64,000 nt of DNA from Druceiella hillmani (GCA_039881145.1 JAYKKI010000027.1:19665001-19729000), one strand, 5' to 3'. Shown: positions 1 to 12,577, counted from the stretch's first letter. Program-made: numbers and translations. Notes: generated by a model not told the origin, from the letters alone.

Positions 1-215
1 CACAAGAGGGTGACAAAACAATCTCATATCCTTAGTCATTTTATTGCTTTCTAAGCACTCGAGGGGGACAAAACAATCTCATATCCTTAGACAATCACAA
101 GATGGGGACAAATCCTTCCAATCACAAGAGGGGGACAAAATCCTTCCAATCACAAGAGGGGGACAAAACAATCTCATATCCTTAGTCATTTTATTGCTTT
201 CTAAGCACTCGTACA
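1..215. repeat. Composite minisatellite cut by the window start
   Basis: Units built around CACAAGAGGGGGACAAAA are repeated. A 60-bp composite ending in TTATTGCTTTCTAAGCACTC occurs at about 1-60 and again at about 152-211. Between them lie shorter units ending in ATCCTTCCAAT. The array continues beyond the left edge, so copy number is unknown. It is noncoding, and the short open frame across it is a by-product of the repetition. Confidence 0.8.
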
Positions 216-559
216 CAGCGCAATAACGGACCGTAATATTGAATTATTATAAATAGTTATAAATTAAGACTGAATTACACAAATTAAACTCAACAAAACA
301 TCGCAAAATTGAACCAATACACAAGCGCACGCAGCAAACGGCAAACTAGGAACGCGTACTCTTGATCGCACTCTGCGTCTGCGGGTGACATTAAACTGGC
401 GGGGGAGGTGAGCGTCGCTTCTTTACGCAGTAATAGTTACCAATTTTTTGCCATTACACTAAGTTACATACAAGCCTTTAAAAATTTAAGGATAAGTACT
501 TATTTATATTAAACTATTTACAAAATTTAAATTACTTTATCACATAAATATATCGCCTG
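216..559. other. Intergenic; no gene seen
   Basis: A+T-rich DNA with a more G+C-rich patch at about 325-420. I see no coding frame, RNA gene or terminal repeats. Confidence 0.6.
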
Positions 560-745
560 GTATATATTTCACAAGCTTAAAAATATAGTAAATATCTCAA
601 AAACTGTACTGTAGTTTCCGATTAATTTTAGATAAAATTCTAGTGGCTTTGTTTTTCATAACTTTAACTTTAGCAGTTTTGGAGATGAGTTTTGGGGGGA
701 CATATTTTTGTCAATTTTATTACCCTAAATAAAATTCTGAAATAA
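560..745 (+). repeat. Old dispersed repeat relic, partner near 27.8 kb
   Basis: The block with TTTTTCATAACTTTAACTTT, then a G-rich run, then TAAATAAAATTCTGAAA matches the order of motifs at 27790-28010 (TTTTTCATAATTTTGACTTT, G-rich run, TAAATAAAATTCAGAAA). The two copies are heavily diverged. The class is unknown; it may be the 3' untranslated part of a retroelement. Confidence 0.4.
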
Positions 746-984
746 ATTGTTTTGGTATTAATGAGGGAGCGACGAAACACATGATGAAAAAAAATTTCTG
801 GTGTGTGCTGATGACCACACAACAGAAGTGAGAACTTATAAGTAAATATATACATTTATAATTACACTTATGTTATATGATGGATATTAATTCAGCGAAT
901 TAGGAACGACGCGGGATTATTATTTTAAAAAACAAAAACACGCGTATTATATTAAATAATACTCAAATAAAATATTAAACAAAA

Positions 985-1107
985 AGTGCGCATGGTGAGT
1001 TTAAAATAGTAGTTCACTTGATATTTTAAAATAGTGCGCTTGGTGCGCCTAAAAAGTAGTTCACTTGATATTTTATAATAGTGAGCTTGGTGCGCCTAAA
1101 AAAGTAT
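985..1107. repeat. 47-bp tandem repeat, about 2.6 copies
   Basis: The string AGTTCACTTGATATTTTA recurs at 1011 and 1058, with the linked motif TGCGC(C/T)TGGTGCGCCTAAAA. Noncoding. Confidence 0.7.
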
Positions 1108-1527
1108 TCGATGCCGAAGGAATCGAGTTACCCGATTCAGCGTCCTCGACCCGAACCTGACTGCTCAGGGTGACCGAAGGTTCAGTTTCGTTCACTGCTC
1201 AGAATAAATGCGCTGGAGTACAAAGGGTTAGCGTAAAGAAGTTTTCACTGCAATAAAAACATTTTTTATACTAAACTTTCCTTTCCAACTGCCATTCTCG
1301 GGCACATAATTTTTTTTTAATTTCCAACTATTGCGAAATATGCGAATCAATAAACTCTATTTCTGTACCAAATTTCCTACCTGAAATAATTTTTAATAAT
1401 TACGCAAGTATCAATAAGCTACAATAACTATCAAGATATTTTTGAAAAACACATTATAAGCATTTAAAAAATCGGTCAAGACCATTAGTGTCCCATCCAT
1501 CGCGACCACTTAAATATTAAGTGTAAT
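1108..1527. other. Intergenic; no gene seen
   Basis: The section 1110-1240 is less A+T-rich and contains several GATTC/GAACC-type short repeats. The rest is A+T-rich. There is nothing I can assign. Confidence 0.5.
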
Positions 1528-1770
1528 GCACCCCGATTACACGCTTAAAAGACGTCCATCTGCCACGCAGCCCACCGCTGACTGCACCGGTGCCGTATCA
1601 CATCGCATATGCGCGAAACTGAGTGGGGCGCGTTTCGACTGAACCAAATTAATGATGTTGAAAAACGTGTGAGGACAGAAACTGTTCCTTACATCGTGAG
1701 AAGTACCGAAATTTTTTTCTCTAAAGAAATGGTTCAGCAAGATTTTAAAGTAGAAGTTTCCAATCCTCAT
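1528..1770 (-). repeat. Dispersed repeat with coding-like conservation, copy 1
   Basis: Read on the minus strand, this segment has an open frame of 77 codons. Its residues NIINLVQSK, then DTAPVQSAV and AD align with a plus-strand segment at 55324-55560 (NIINLAHSK, DTSTVQSAV, AD). The nucleotide match continues past the shared AATCGGGG end. The pair therefore belongs to one dispersed family, probably transposon-derived. The conserved frame could be a real remnant of coding sequence or chance persistence in a young repeat. I do not recognise the product. Confidence 0.5.
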
Positions 1771-3355
1771 AATCTTGGTTGAATCTATACCTAATAATTA
1801 TCAATGCTTATAATTTTTTCAGATTTCTCTGAGCCATCCTTTTCGTGGTAAGAACGACGGACAGCAAGTTAAGCGTTTTTTTTTACGAGAAATTATTAAA
1901 CAAATAAAATAAATACGGTTACATTAATTTTTTTATTCAGGTTTAAATAAGTTTTCAGCTACACCTACACTATAACCTAGAAAGTTTTTTTCATATCCTA
2001 ATTTAGCCCTGCATTAATACCCAGATTCAAAATTGAACTTTTTATGCTATACGCTTATAATTGGGACACTATGCTCTGTCTGTGCTAAATTTCAAATTGA
2101 GACAGACGGATGGACGGACACCACACCAAAATGATTCCTTTAATGTTTCATTTTGGCAATATTGCCACAGAACATTAAAAAAAATCCTCGAAATAATGAT
2201 AAACTTCTGTTAACTCTCATACCTTTCCAGGAGTTATGACAGTCCCTTCCGACAGTATGTTTTATACTTCAATTTCATGATAAGGGTAAACATTTAGTTA
2301 TTTCAATGATAATTAATTCATTTAAAAATTCGATTTTTAAATTAATTATCAAACTTTGCCCCATCATTCGGCTCTTACTTTGTTTTCATTCTCTTTAATC
2401 GTTTACTCTTCAAAAATTTATTTAAATTCCCGAAAGTGGAACATGTAATGACACGGTTTTCCCGCTTATAAAAAGAATGGATGTTACTGACAGATGGATT
2501 GACGGATGCATGAGTAATTCTACAATGATTCCGTTTTTTTTTCTTAATTTTTTAATGTCATAATTATACATTGAGAAAAATAATTAGACAATTGAAAATC
2601 AAGTACAATACCCGCTCCTGCACATTCTTACGCTATTTTAAATAACTCGATTAGCCCATAAACAAAATTGAACCAAATTTTATCAAGATGGATCCCGTAG
2701 ATCTTCATAAAAATACCTTTTTAATTTGTAATTTCACCAAAGCATTATTTTTCGTGATATTTTGAGTTTTATAAGTCTTAAGCTATTGCCGAAAATGTCT
2801 TTGTAATAATAATTAAAACATCTCGCAGGAAAAAAATTAGAAAAATATTAATAAAGCACCGGCTGAGTTAGGAGCAATGCAAAATAATCGACCGACACCT
2901 AACGACGATAACATTTAAATGACTTGTGACTTATAAATTGACTATGCGCTACAAAAATTTAATATGGAATATATCATTCTATAGGCACAAAATTGTAATA
3001 TAATCCGAATATCAAATCAAAAAGTAGAGGGACGACGTCATTCTCCGTGGAATCTTTGGTGAAATAATATTATTATCGAGCTACAGCGACCTATTTCACG
3101 GCGGGCATGCGCGGCTGGTAATCAATCCGCCAGATAGAATAGTGTTGTATCTATCTCAACATTTATATCGATATTTACTTTTGCTTTCAATTGTAGTCTT
3201 ATCACTGAATAAAGACCTTCGCAAAGTAGTGAAATCTCAGAGAAAAAGTATATTTTGTTTCAAGATTTGTAATTTAATTAAGAATTTTTTTCGTCAAGAT
3301 CACAAATATAAAATTCAATATACCTGTCACTACAATTTCTACAAGTTCCAAAAGT
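1771..3355. other. Intergenic, with LINE-tail-like relic motifs
   Basis: A+T-rich. Two short stretches (about 2085-2130 and 2488-2515) have the form AAATTTCAAATTGAGACAGACGG...GGACGGAC. This resembles the repetitive GACAGACGGACGGAC 3' tails common in insect RTE-like repeats. No gene is visible. Confidence 0.4.
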
Positions 3356-3417
3356 TCGGTGTAAAATTTATATTAACTCAGTGTAATCGGTGCAAAATTT
3401 ATATTAACTCAGTGTAA
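3356..3417. repeat. 31-bp direct duplication
   Basis: Two adjacent 31-bp copies starting TCGGTG(T/C)AAAATTTATA differ by one base. No other feature is attached. Confidence 0.85.
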
Positions 3418-4030
3418 GGTATGTAGTTGATCCTATATCTACTCACTTATTGCCTCTCAACTAAAGATTTTCCTACGCACACATGTTCTACGCACACTTT
3501 ATTTTATATGGGTGGATATACCTAACCGATATTATTAGCATATTAGGTTACATTTTAATGAGTGACCAAATTTCAAGGAGCGATCAAGAAATAGTAACTA
3601 AATCATATAATGAAAAAAACATATACTTTCCCTAATATTCTTGGTTTTATCAATTAATGAATGATGAACAGTCTTATATTATGTCTACCATTTAATACGT
3701 TCAGTTAAACGATTTATATCCATTTAAAACTGAAATGGCTGCAGTAGCGACTGTAACCTAGTGGTTCATAATTTAAATTTAGGTTTTAAATTATAATTTA
3801 AATGTTATATTACTGAAGATTCCATTGTTTTAATAGCATGTTTCTGTTAAATAGATATTTGAAATGTATTTCAATGGCTTCGGATAACATCTTAAAATAA
3901 GAATAAATTTTTTATAACTTAATCATATATATTAATTTTCTTTATAACAAATAATTATTATATAATATTAATTTCCTTTTGTAACAAATAATTTCTATAT
4001 TAACTTTCTTTAATAGTTTCCTCGATTATA
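3418..4030. other. Intergenic; no gene seen
   Basis: Very A+T-rich. There is a local near-duplication of TATTAAT(T)TTCCTTT(A/G)TAACAAATAAT at about 3930-4000. Nothing else is recognisable. Confidence 0.5.
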
Positions 4031-4427
4031 ATTGGTTGTCTGTAAAGTCGGTTTACGGACGATAGTTTTACGTGATAACGTCATAAAGAAACATTGATGG
4101 AAAATTACATACTTTTATGAATTAAATTGAATTATTATCACTGAATTATTATTATTTTGTATTATACAAAGAAGGAGTTAATTGAAAATTACAATTTTTC
4201 GATAAATTAACATTTATTTACACTCGTTAATTCAAATATTTTTTTACTTAAATTATACAGATTAACAATTTATTTACAACTTATATACATGTGTTATGCT
4301 TGGGCCGATCGTGCCTCTTTATCACTTGTTCCGCGCTCTCGCTTGCACGCTCAGGCTCAGGCGGAACGTGACACTTTTTCATGCGTGCAGCCGGTATTAA
4401 TCGATTTATAAGACCTTATCACGTCAA
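4031..4427 (+). mobile_element. Dispersed 0.4-0.5 kb repeat, copy 1
   Basis: This is highly similar to 47161-47667. Both start ATTGGTTGTCTGTAAAGTC and share a long A+T-rich body. Both also carry an unusual G+C-rich block, GCCGATCGTGCCTCT then TTCCGCGCTCTCGCTTGCAC and CAGGCTCAGGCGGAACGTGA. Both end near ATCGATTTATAAGA(C/G)...TTATCACGTCAA. Near the left end lies ACGTGATAACGTC, and its reverse complement GACGTTATCACGT lies at the right end of copy 2. This suggests a subterminal inverted repeat. No transposase frame is seen, so it is probably a non-autonomous element of unknown class. Target duplications were not identified. Confidence 0.65.
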
Positions 4428-4899
4428 TAATTTTGTGACTTCATAAAAATTCTCTCTTCTAATTACGTTTCATCTTGGTAGTGAGTCATCAATATTGATT
4501 TTATTTCTCCATTACAGCAAACAATATATTCCGTAATTAAACAATTTTAACTACATTTGAAGAAAATGTCATATTTTATAATATATTTTTTTTAATTTCA
4601 TTAACCGAGCGACTAATTCTTCAATTGTTTTCTTAACAACTTAAAATAAATATAAAGGTATACAAATGTTCCTGTTTTTTCTCTAAATGCTTACATACTA
4701 AAGAATGTTGACAATAATAAAGAGAAGGGATAAAATATCATAAGCAAAAAGATATAATGGTCCTATTAAAATAAGTAAAACCTTATTAGTATACACTTTA
4801 TAAATTGCAATATGTACCTATAAAAACAAAACAAAAAATACATATTCCGATACGACTCTAAAAAAATATCGATTGAAAATATCGATGACTATTTTCTCA
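4428..4899. other. Intergenic; no gene seen
   Basis: A+T-rich, without recognisable repeats or coding signals. Confidence 0.5.
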
Positions 4900-4904
4900 T
4901 ATAC

Positions 4905-5132
4905 AGCGGGCCTAGTTGCGAGCCGCCAACAAGTCTTGCGCATTCGCATTTCACGTTTTCAACGGTTCGCATAGCGAAAACGAGAGGGCGCGCGCGGGCG
5001 ATATTTTAAATAGAGGAATCTCGTTCGAAACATCTGCCTGGTTTTGGACAGTTTCATTCGACAGTTTTGCGCTGCCAATGTTAATTAAATTTATCAATTA
5101 AAAATGTTCACCGTCTTACCGAGGTCTTTACT
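4905..5132 (+). promoter_or_regulatory. Weak promoter plus first-exon candidate
   Basis: An isolated G+C-rich patch (4905-5090, with CpG-rich GGCGCGCGCGGGCGAT) interrupts A+T-rich DNA. It is followed at 5104 by ATG and nine codons (MFTVLPRSL). These run into a good splice-donor consensus, CT/GTAAGTATT, at 5132/5133. A stretch near 5045-5075 contains TTTCATTCGACAGTTTTGCG, loosely like an insect initiator. Together this could be the promoter and a short first coding exon of a plus-strand gene lying to the right. No matching acceptor or downstream exon was identified, so this is a candidate only. Confidence 0.2.
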
Positions 5133-6540
5133 GTAAGTATTTTATTGAGTGAAAATCAAGAAATTTGTAATTTAAGTTTTCAACATTCGTGCCTGTCTTT
5201 ATAAAAATAAATTTCGTTGCATAAGAACGAAGAACAGTGTGCATATTGAAGTGTTATTTATTTTGTGGTTTGTTGTGCCAAAATTATTGTAGAAGATGAT
5301 TGTATATTTATCATTTTCTTTTCGTTTCAATGTTATAATTGGATTTGGGGTAAGTTACGAATTATATATAAACTTCTGAATGAATTATGTCGTATTTGTA
5401 ACGATAACATTTATGTTGGGAAATGTTGTGATACGTATTATCCGATTACGATTTCATTAGAATGAGATTTTTCATTGCTGAAACATTTTTTTCCTCCGAT
5501 TCGATTGAGTATAAAAACTATTATTACGTAACAATTTTCCATGTAATCCTGTATCATTTTTACTTAAAAATAAATGCAATTTTATGAATTTTTTTACCAC
5601 ACATAATTATAAACAGGATTTGAACGTAAACGTAACGAAAATCGCTCACCACAAAATCCTAAAAATGAAAAGGATTTGAATATAATCGAGGTTGTTCAAC
5701 ATAATATTTATTTCGTTAAAAAACATATTGAAACCAAAACATTTTCTTTTCAAACTGATTTATATTAATCGATGTTTATTTATTATGATTAGAAACCAAA
5801 ATATTTTACAAAACTGATTTATATTAATCTGTTTACTTATTGTAACACACTTAACCCATGAAAAAGAAGGATATTATTCAATACTCTGATGTAACCTGTG
5901 AATACGGTGTATTCAACATTGTTTAAACAGATCTGTTGATATAATTTACAATAGACGTATTGAAACAACTTCGCTCATTTAAACGTCTTTCATTACATTG
6001 AAAAACAAAGTTCGGCCAACTTAAATTAGATTATTTTCTATTTGTTATTGTATTTTAATTGAAATTTTCCACTTTACCTTTTATACGTATATTTTTTATG
6101 CAGTGCCAGCTTTAGACGTGAATGAAAACTATTCTACTTACGAGCAGATGGGTTGACATCTCGTAAGACTCATTTTATGGAATAATTAGAGGCTTAGATA
6201 TGAAACTTGAAAATTCCAGTCGTTTCAATAAAAATGTTAGCAAATAAATATACCAGTACTCATATTACCAATCTCATTTTTTTCTTATGACGTCCTCCGT
6301 GCTGCACACTGCAAAAACTCGTGAGTATATGAAATATCCGTTGATTAATGTTTGGGACTAGTGTGCAGTAGTGTTTGTGCATTATGTCATTCGTAAAGGA
6401 TTTTAGAATTTTGCGTATCAATCATTTCTTTGTCATGCATAAGTAAACTCGCAATCGATAATGATAATTCAGTCTGAATTTTAGACTGCACTTTCAACAC
6501 ACACTATGCTATGAAAATATTACTGCCTATGTAATTCACG
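5133..6540. other. Intergenic or intronic; no gene seen
   Basis: A+T-rich. Two local near-repeats of AAAC(A/T)GATTTATATTAAT occur at about 5750-5830. There are no coding frames of note. Confidence 0.5.
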
Positions 6541-6889
6541 ACTGCCAAGTGTCACGTCTCTCTCTTTCACGTACGAAATTAAATATATAGGACGTGTTAT
6601 GCGAAAGCAACTATATCGTTTAGGAACATTTTCGGGAACGGATGTTGTTCAGAAACTCTTGCTGCCTGCGCGTATACATATTTCGGGAGTCGTTCACAAA
6701 CGACCAGACTAGAAAAGAGTCGTGCATTCGATCTCGTTTACACAGGTGTGGCCCATCGCTGTTATCGGGAGTCGTGCGCGAATCATCTGTTGTGTGCGAG
6801 TCGAAGGACGTGAAACTGAAGAAGTCAAAGACCTTCGTTAGTTGCATGTACCCGTTTGGTAATTCACATTTAGTTATATGTAACTGACA
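6541..6889 (+). other. G+C-richer segment, possible exon or promoter
   Basis: The section 6620-6860 is less A+T-rich than its surroundings and open in frames on both strands (75-81 codons). No protein family is recognisable in either frame. On the plus strand it ends ATGTACCCGTTTG/GTAATT, which could be a splice donor. This may be a 5' untranslated exon, a CpG-containing regulatory patch or an old transposon. I cannot separate these possibilities. Confidence 0.2.
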
Positions 6890-7571
6890 TGCTGTTTCTT
6901 TTTTTTTATCGAAAAGTGGGTGTCTCTATTAACATAAAATTGGTATTGTAAACTCAATTTTGCCATCGCTTTGTGTACATTGTACTGACTACTCGGATTC
7001 ATAGTCATAGTTTGGGAATAACGGCAGCTTTAAATAGAGAGTGAAGTTAGCGGGAGCCAAAAAGATAAGTCTGTTTCGCTCTATATCATTTGATTTATAC
7101 ATGCGTGAATAAGAGAAAAACTGACACAGAATTTCGAATTATTTGTATTTCGAATAGAGAAGTGATAAAAAGTATCACTTTCACTGCCCACCGTGAATGT
7201 CACTTTGTCTTCTCCATTGGAGTGGGGGAATCGCAGCTCAATGGATATAGGGTTATTATAAACCAATGCCGCTATATTTTAATATAACATGTCATCAGCG
7301 CCCTAAAAACTGAGGAAATTTGTTCTATTTACATATCACTACCTATCTCAATTATATACGTGATTTCGTGCATTCTGATCGTAGTTCAAGTTTGGCGCTA
7401 TTCGAGCCATATTGTTTGTTAGTTTTATACGGGTATAAAACGTTTATTGAATATCACGCCATTGCTATAACATGTGTAATCTATAGGTTACCTCAATTCT
7501 GATAATTTATTGTATGACCAGATAACGACCACTCCTTATAGTCATTCATTAAATAGAAAGATCCTCTAAGC
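6890..7571. other. Intergenic; no gene seen
   Basis: A+T-rich single-copy-looking DNA. The short open frames present have no recognisable similarity. Confidence 0.5.
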
Positions 7572-7990
7572 CAGGGTTTCCCAACCTTTTTGTTGTTGAG
7601 GATCCCCGGACTATAAATTATATTTTCATGCCCCCCTTTACTTTTTAATGCCCCCCCCCCCTTTGATTTAGTAAATTAAAAATGGAAACTGAAGTTTGTA
7701 AATACACAAACTTACCTTTTAACAATGAAACACAATAATTTTACACACTCAAACTGATTTCTCAACGAAAAATATACACCAAAACGTCAAATTTTTCGCA
7801 AGTTTGTGGTAATAATAGTGAATATGATATTTAATTTCATTAATTTTATGCACGTAAATTAAACATTACATTGTAATGTTGTTTGTATATTTTTTTGCTT
7901 TTTCTTTCTAAAATGCAAACGCTTTCCGCCCCCCTTGACATCTCTTTATGCCCCCCTTGGGAGGCGCGCCCCCCTGGTTGGAAACTCCTG
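7572..7990. mobile_element. Non-autonomous hAT element (MITE) with 8-bp target duplication
   Basis: The element is 419 bp. It begins CAGGGTTTCCCAACC and ends GGTTGGAAACTCCTG, whose reverse complement is CAGGAGTTTCCAACC. These are 15-bp terminal inverted repeats of the CAG(G/T)GNTTCCCAA type typical of hAT elements. It is flanked by a perfect 8-bp direct duplication, CTCTAAGC (7564-7571 and 7991-7998), the length made by hAT transposases. Subterminal ATGCCCCCC motifs appear on both sides, including an 11-C run near 7650. There is no coding capacity, so mobilisation would need a transposase supplied elsewhere. The intact duplication implies a fairly recent insertion. Confidence 0.92.
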
Positions 7991-9159
7991 CTCTAAGCGC
8001 TGTCGACTTGTCTGTTTAATAAAATCACTTTATATATCGTTTTAAAAGTGGTCCTCAAAGTTGAGTAGGCAATTTGTCTCGTTTTGCAACCATCTATGCT
8101 TTCTTGAACTCGTATTATTGTCATGATAGTTCGTTCGTGGCGCTACTTAGGATCATATTTTTTATATATATACAGGTATAATATAATGTGTCTATTGAGT
8201 AGAACGTCATGGCCTATAACTAAGTACTGGTATGATGGACGCACGTACTACCTATCCTAATAGCGGTTCTAGCGTTACTTGTTACATATTCATTGAATCA
8301 AATATACAATTACTAATATACATAAGTATGTATACGTACATCACTACGAAGCGCTTAAAGACCCCCTTGTCTAGCTTTGTTATAACTACATATCGACTAG
8401 TCAGTATGCGAGTATCTTTTACCAGCCAACGTGTGTTAGTATAAATTACGTTTTCAAGGCGCCAGCCTTGTCCTTGCGTATTGTTGCGATGCAAGCGTTT
8501 GGTTTTGTTCACTCATCACGCGACCCGTGAAAGTTTACGGGACTATGTAGTACATTAATATAATTATTTATTATCGTAATAAGCGATCGACTGTGTATAT
8601 TGGACTATGTATTGAATCTTATGAGGATAGTTCTATGAGTCCATCGCGTGTATCTTGATGAAGAAATGGATTGATTATAAATTTTTGAAAGTTTAGTAAG
8701 CGAATAGTCCAAACCAGGGAGGTCTGATGTCATATAATCTTTAGAGAGAGAACGTCTCCTTCAGAGTGCTATATTTACATATATTTTTAAGTAAATTTAC
8801 TCCAAGACTCTATACATCAGGACGCAAAGGATTCGCAAGAGACCAGGGATAATGGGCCTGGCCTTAGCGAAATAGAATATCATTTTTAAAAAGACGGTAC
8901 GTTTAGAATATAAAAAAACCAAACAATTCAGCTATTGACAATCAGAAAAGAGCAAAAAATAAAATACAATTTATAACCCTAATACAAAACACAAAAAAAA
9001 CATCTTCATAAAGGCGCATGTATTGTATTCTTAATATGTCAAGAGTTTTTTTTGAATGTAGTATTAATATTTTATATTGTAAAATCTCTTACATTATACC
9101 AACAATTTTTTTAAAACTTATTCGACTTTTATGGATGGCAGGAAGAGATTGCTCATATC
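7991..9159. other. Intergenic; no gene seen
   Basis: The first 8 bases are the right target duplication of the hAT element. The rest is A+T-rich with no repeat or coding signal I can support. Confidence 0.5.
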
Positions 9160-9203
9160 GCAATAAGTTCACCATATTATGATACATATGGCGAACTTAT
9201 TGC
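9160..9203. repeat. Short inverted repeat (18-bp arms)
   Basis: The arms GCAATAAGTTCACCATAT and ATATGGCGAACTTATTGC pair with one mismatch around an 8-nt loop. The preceding GGCAGGAAGAGATTGCTC is similar in style to the 3' untranslated ends of some insect LINEs, but this is not certain. Confidence 0.7.
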
Positions 9204-10369
9204 CATTAACGTCTACAAACAAAATAAATAAATTATTGATCAGAATTAAAAACAATAATGCAAATTTAACAAAGTATTTACATAATAACAGTTTTGAAGC
9301 GATTATAGAAATAATGTTGATCGCTTTTTTAATGAGCTGCCATTGCCTAAATTAATTAAAAATAAACTTAACTGACATTGACGTTCATTCGCTTTTTTAG
9401 AGGACCTTGCCGGGTCGTGAATTCTATGGATTAATATGTTACATTGGTGTTCGTACAATACAGTGGGACATGATCTACATTATGTTTCATGCTGAAAAGG
9501 CAGAAAAAAATCAGATAAAAAATTCAACATTTTTTAATTTTGTGTTAAACTTCTAAAGCTTATTTTTTCCTTTTCGTTATATATAGAATGCCATTTTTAT
9601 TCTCGTAACATATATGCCCTACATTATGTGGGTTTTTACCCACCTCTTTTTCAATTAAACTTGGATATAATTATAACTACATTAAAATATGAGATTTTGA
9701 CATTGAACATGTAAATCTAAAAAAGAACAATATATATTGCTAATTGTTGCAAATAGTCTATTGTGATCTACTTTTTGATAAAAATCGTGCCATAAAAGTA
9801 TTTTTAGTTAAACAAACTGAACCGTATATGAAAATAATATTTGATAGAATTTTTCACAATAATTAAATCTACAAATAATTTTTAAGAATTATGTGGTTAA
9901 TCAATAAACGGTTCTATATAACCAGCTGTCCTCAATCAAAAAGTATATTTTTATACGTCGTCGTACGGTCATGGTGCATACACCGTTAGTGTTTTCATGA
10001 CGTCATTTCTTATATGTCGGTCAGTATGACTAAATTAAGTGTTATATCTCTTCGATATTATTTTCCTTTCTTTATATTTATCGTATGGCTAGTGACCTAT
10101 ATCTTGAATGGTAAATTAAAATATAAACTCGTAATACACCAAACGAAAGAAGTTCTTAAGAAGGCGATCATATCTCACAAATACTTGAGATATAAAAATT
10201 GATCTTGTTTGTCTATTTATCTGCACCGAACAAGATGTTTTTCACAATATTAAACTGTTTTGGAAACACGTGTAACAAGTATTCTCTTGAAATCATTGAG
10301 ATCATACCTCACAAATAGTTGAGATCATATCTCCCGCTATATTTTAGATATCAATGTCGCTTGTTTGTC
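9204..10369. other. Intergenic; no gene seen
   Basis: A+T-rich. A 62-codon open frame at 10014-10202 has low-complexity hydrophobic composition and no recognisable family. Short near-duplications of GAGATCATA(C/T)CTC occur at 10300-10335. Confidence 0.5.
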
Positions 10370-11560
10370 GTTTATCTACAGGTACCCAGATGATATTTTG
10401 CAATGTTAAACGATGATAAAAACAGACCCTGTAAAAAGTTTCTATTTTCAACTTTCACTCTCTTAAAGTCGTTTCGATAAAACTGATTTTAATTAAAAAA
10501 AAACCCTTTTATGTGCACCCAACTGATATTTTCCAATGTTGAGCGGTGATGAAAACAAACCATGTGAAAAGTCTCATTTTCAACTTTCACTCTCTCAAAG
10601 TCGTTTCAATAAAATTGATTTTAATTTAAAAAAAAAACATATGTGTACCCAGCTGATATTTTGCAGTCTTGATCGGTGATGAAATCAGACCATGTAACAA
10701 GTCTCTATTTTCAACTTTCACTCTCTCTCAAAGTCGTTTCGATAAAATTGATTTTAATTAAAAAAAAACCTTTATGTGTACCCAGCTTATATTTTGCAGT
10801 GTTGAGCGGTGATGAAAACAGACCATGTAACAAGTTTGTACTTTTAACTTTCACTCTCTCTCAAAGTCATCTCGATAAAATTGAATTTAATTAATAAAAA
10901 ACCTTTTATGTGTACCCAACTGATGATTTGCAATGTTGAACGCTGATGAAAACAGACCATGTAACAAGTCTCTATTTTCAACTTTCACTCTCAAAGTTGT
11001 TTCGATAAAACTGATTTTAATTAAAAAAAAACTTGTGTACCCACCTGGTATTTTGCAATGTTGAACGGTGATGAAATCAGACCATACAACGAGTCTTTAT
11101 TTTTAACTTTCAATCTCTCTTAAAGTCGTTTCGATAAAACTGATTTTAATTAAAAAAAAAACTTTTATGTGCACCCAACTGATATTTTGCAATGTTGAGC
11201 GGTGATGAAAACAAACCATGTCACAAATCTCATTTTCAATTTTCACTCTCTCTCAAAGTCGTTTCGATAAAATTGATTTTAATTAAAAAAAACTTTTACC
11301 CAGCTGATATTTTGCAATGTTGAACGGTGATGAAAACAGACCATGTAACAAGTCTCTATTTTCAACTTTCACTCTCCCTCAAAGTCATCTCGATAAAATT
11401 GATTTTAATTAAAAAAAACCTTTTACGTGCACCCAGCTGATATTTTATAATGTTGAAAGGGTGATGAAAACAGACCATGTAACAAGTCTGTATTTTCAAC
11501 TTTCACTCAAAGACGTTTCGATAAAACTGATTTTAATAAAAAAAACTTTTATGTGCTAAT
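10370..11560. repeat. ~130-bp tandem array, nine copies
   Basis: The marker TTCAACTTTCACTC or a close variant recurs at about 10447, 10579, 10710, 10844, 10977, 11103, 11235, 11361 and 11495, giving periods of 126-134 bp. Each unit also has CAGCTGATATTTTGCAATG, GTGATGAAAACAGACCATGT and an A-tract (AATTAAAAAAAA). Copies differ by several substitutions and small indels, so this is a moderately old satellite. It is noncoding. Confidence 0.93.
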
Positions 11561-12523
11561 AGACCTCGCTGTCTGATGGTTCCGCATACAATGATGTACA
11601 TATAAAAGGTTAAACCTTTCCAGGTACATTAAAATATTTTGAAATGTATGTATTGCATTTCGCTATGTGAATATATTGTCTATGCTATGACACCTATATC
11701 ATCATAGTGGCTTTTTCTATAGCTATAGAAAATTAATTTTTATAATTTAATATTCTTTATCTCTATATCAAATTCCAAGTTTTTCTTATATTCCAAACCA
11801 ATTCCAAATATTCAGCCGTAGAACGTCAAACCGATTTAGACAAAAAACGGCTGTGGTGGACAGATGCACGGACATATGAATAATCTTATTTCTTGTCATT
11901 TTAAAACAATAGTACCCTGAAATACAGCGTTAGTCAAAAATGTATTTAATATAACACCTGACAGGCTTGGAACATTTTTAAACACCTACACCTTGTAATG
12001 TATTAAATCATTATCTCATTAAAATTGTAATACGATTTTTTAATGCATAAAATAGACTTAAATTACAGGGCTTTTTAATAATATTTAAAAAAAACTAGAG
12101 GTATTAAAGTCAAGGTGTTGTTAGCAAGTCAGTTTTGACGATAAACGAACGTGACTAGATAATACGAGTATGAAGTGGAGAGGTTTGAACGGATTCGGTA
12201 AACAATGCGCTGTAATATATAACATAGAAAGATAACGTTATTTACACAAACACCATTTTTGCAGACGGCATATTGTATTAATCACCTTATCGCGTTTCAT
12301 ACACGTGAAGTCAGTCCGATACGATATTTTCACGGTGCTCACTGCACATTATATATTATGTTTGGTTGGGAGGATTTTGAAACATTCAATATTCTACTTA
12401 TCGTAGAAACAACATATACAGTACATACAGGCTTGATAAAAAAATGGAGCATACATACAGAATTGTACATATAAAAGATATTTCTCAAAACTGCGTTGTC
12501 CTCATAGTATAGTATAACTCCTA
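11561..12523. other. Intergenic; weak LINE-tail-like relic
   Basis: About 11815-11880 reads GTAGAACGTCAAACCGATTT...GGACAGATGCACGGACAT, the style of the GACAGACGGAC-type retroelement tails elsewhere in the window. No gene is seen. Confidence 0.35.
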
Positions 12524-12577
12524 TAATGAACCTAATGTAACGACGAATCCTTAAATGAACCTAATGTAACGACGGTA
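12524..12577. repeat. 31-bp partial direct duplication
   Basis: ATGAACCTAATGTAACGACG occurs twice, about 31 bp apart. The purine-rich DNA that follows (12600-12720) is open in two minus-strand frames but has no recognisable product. Confidence 0.7.
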
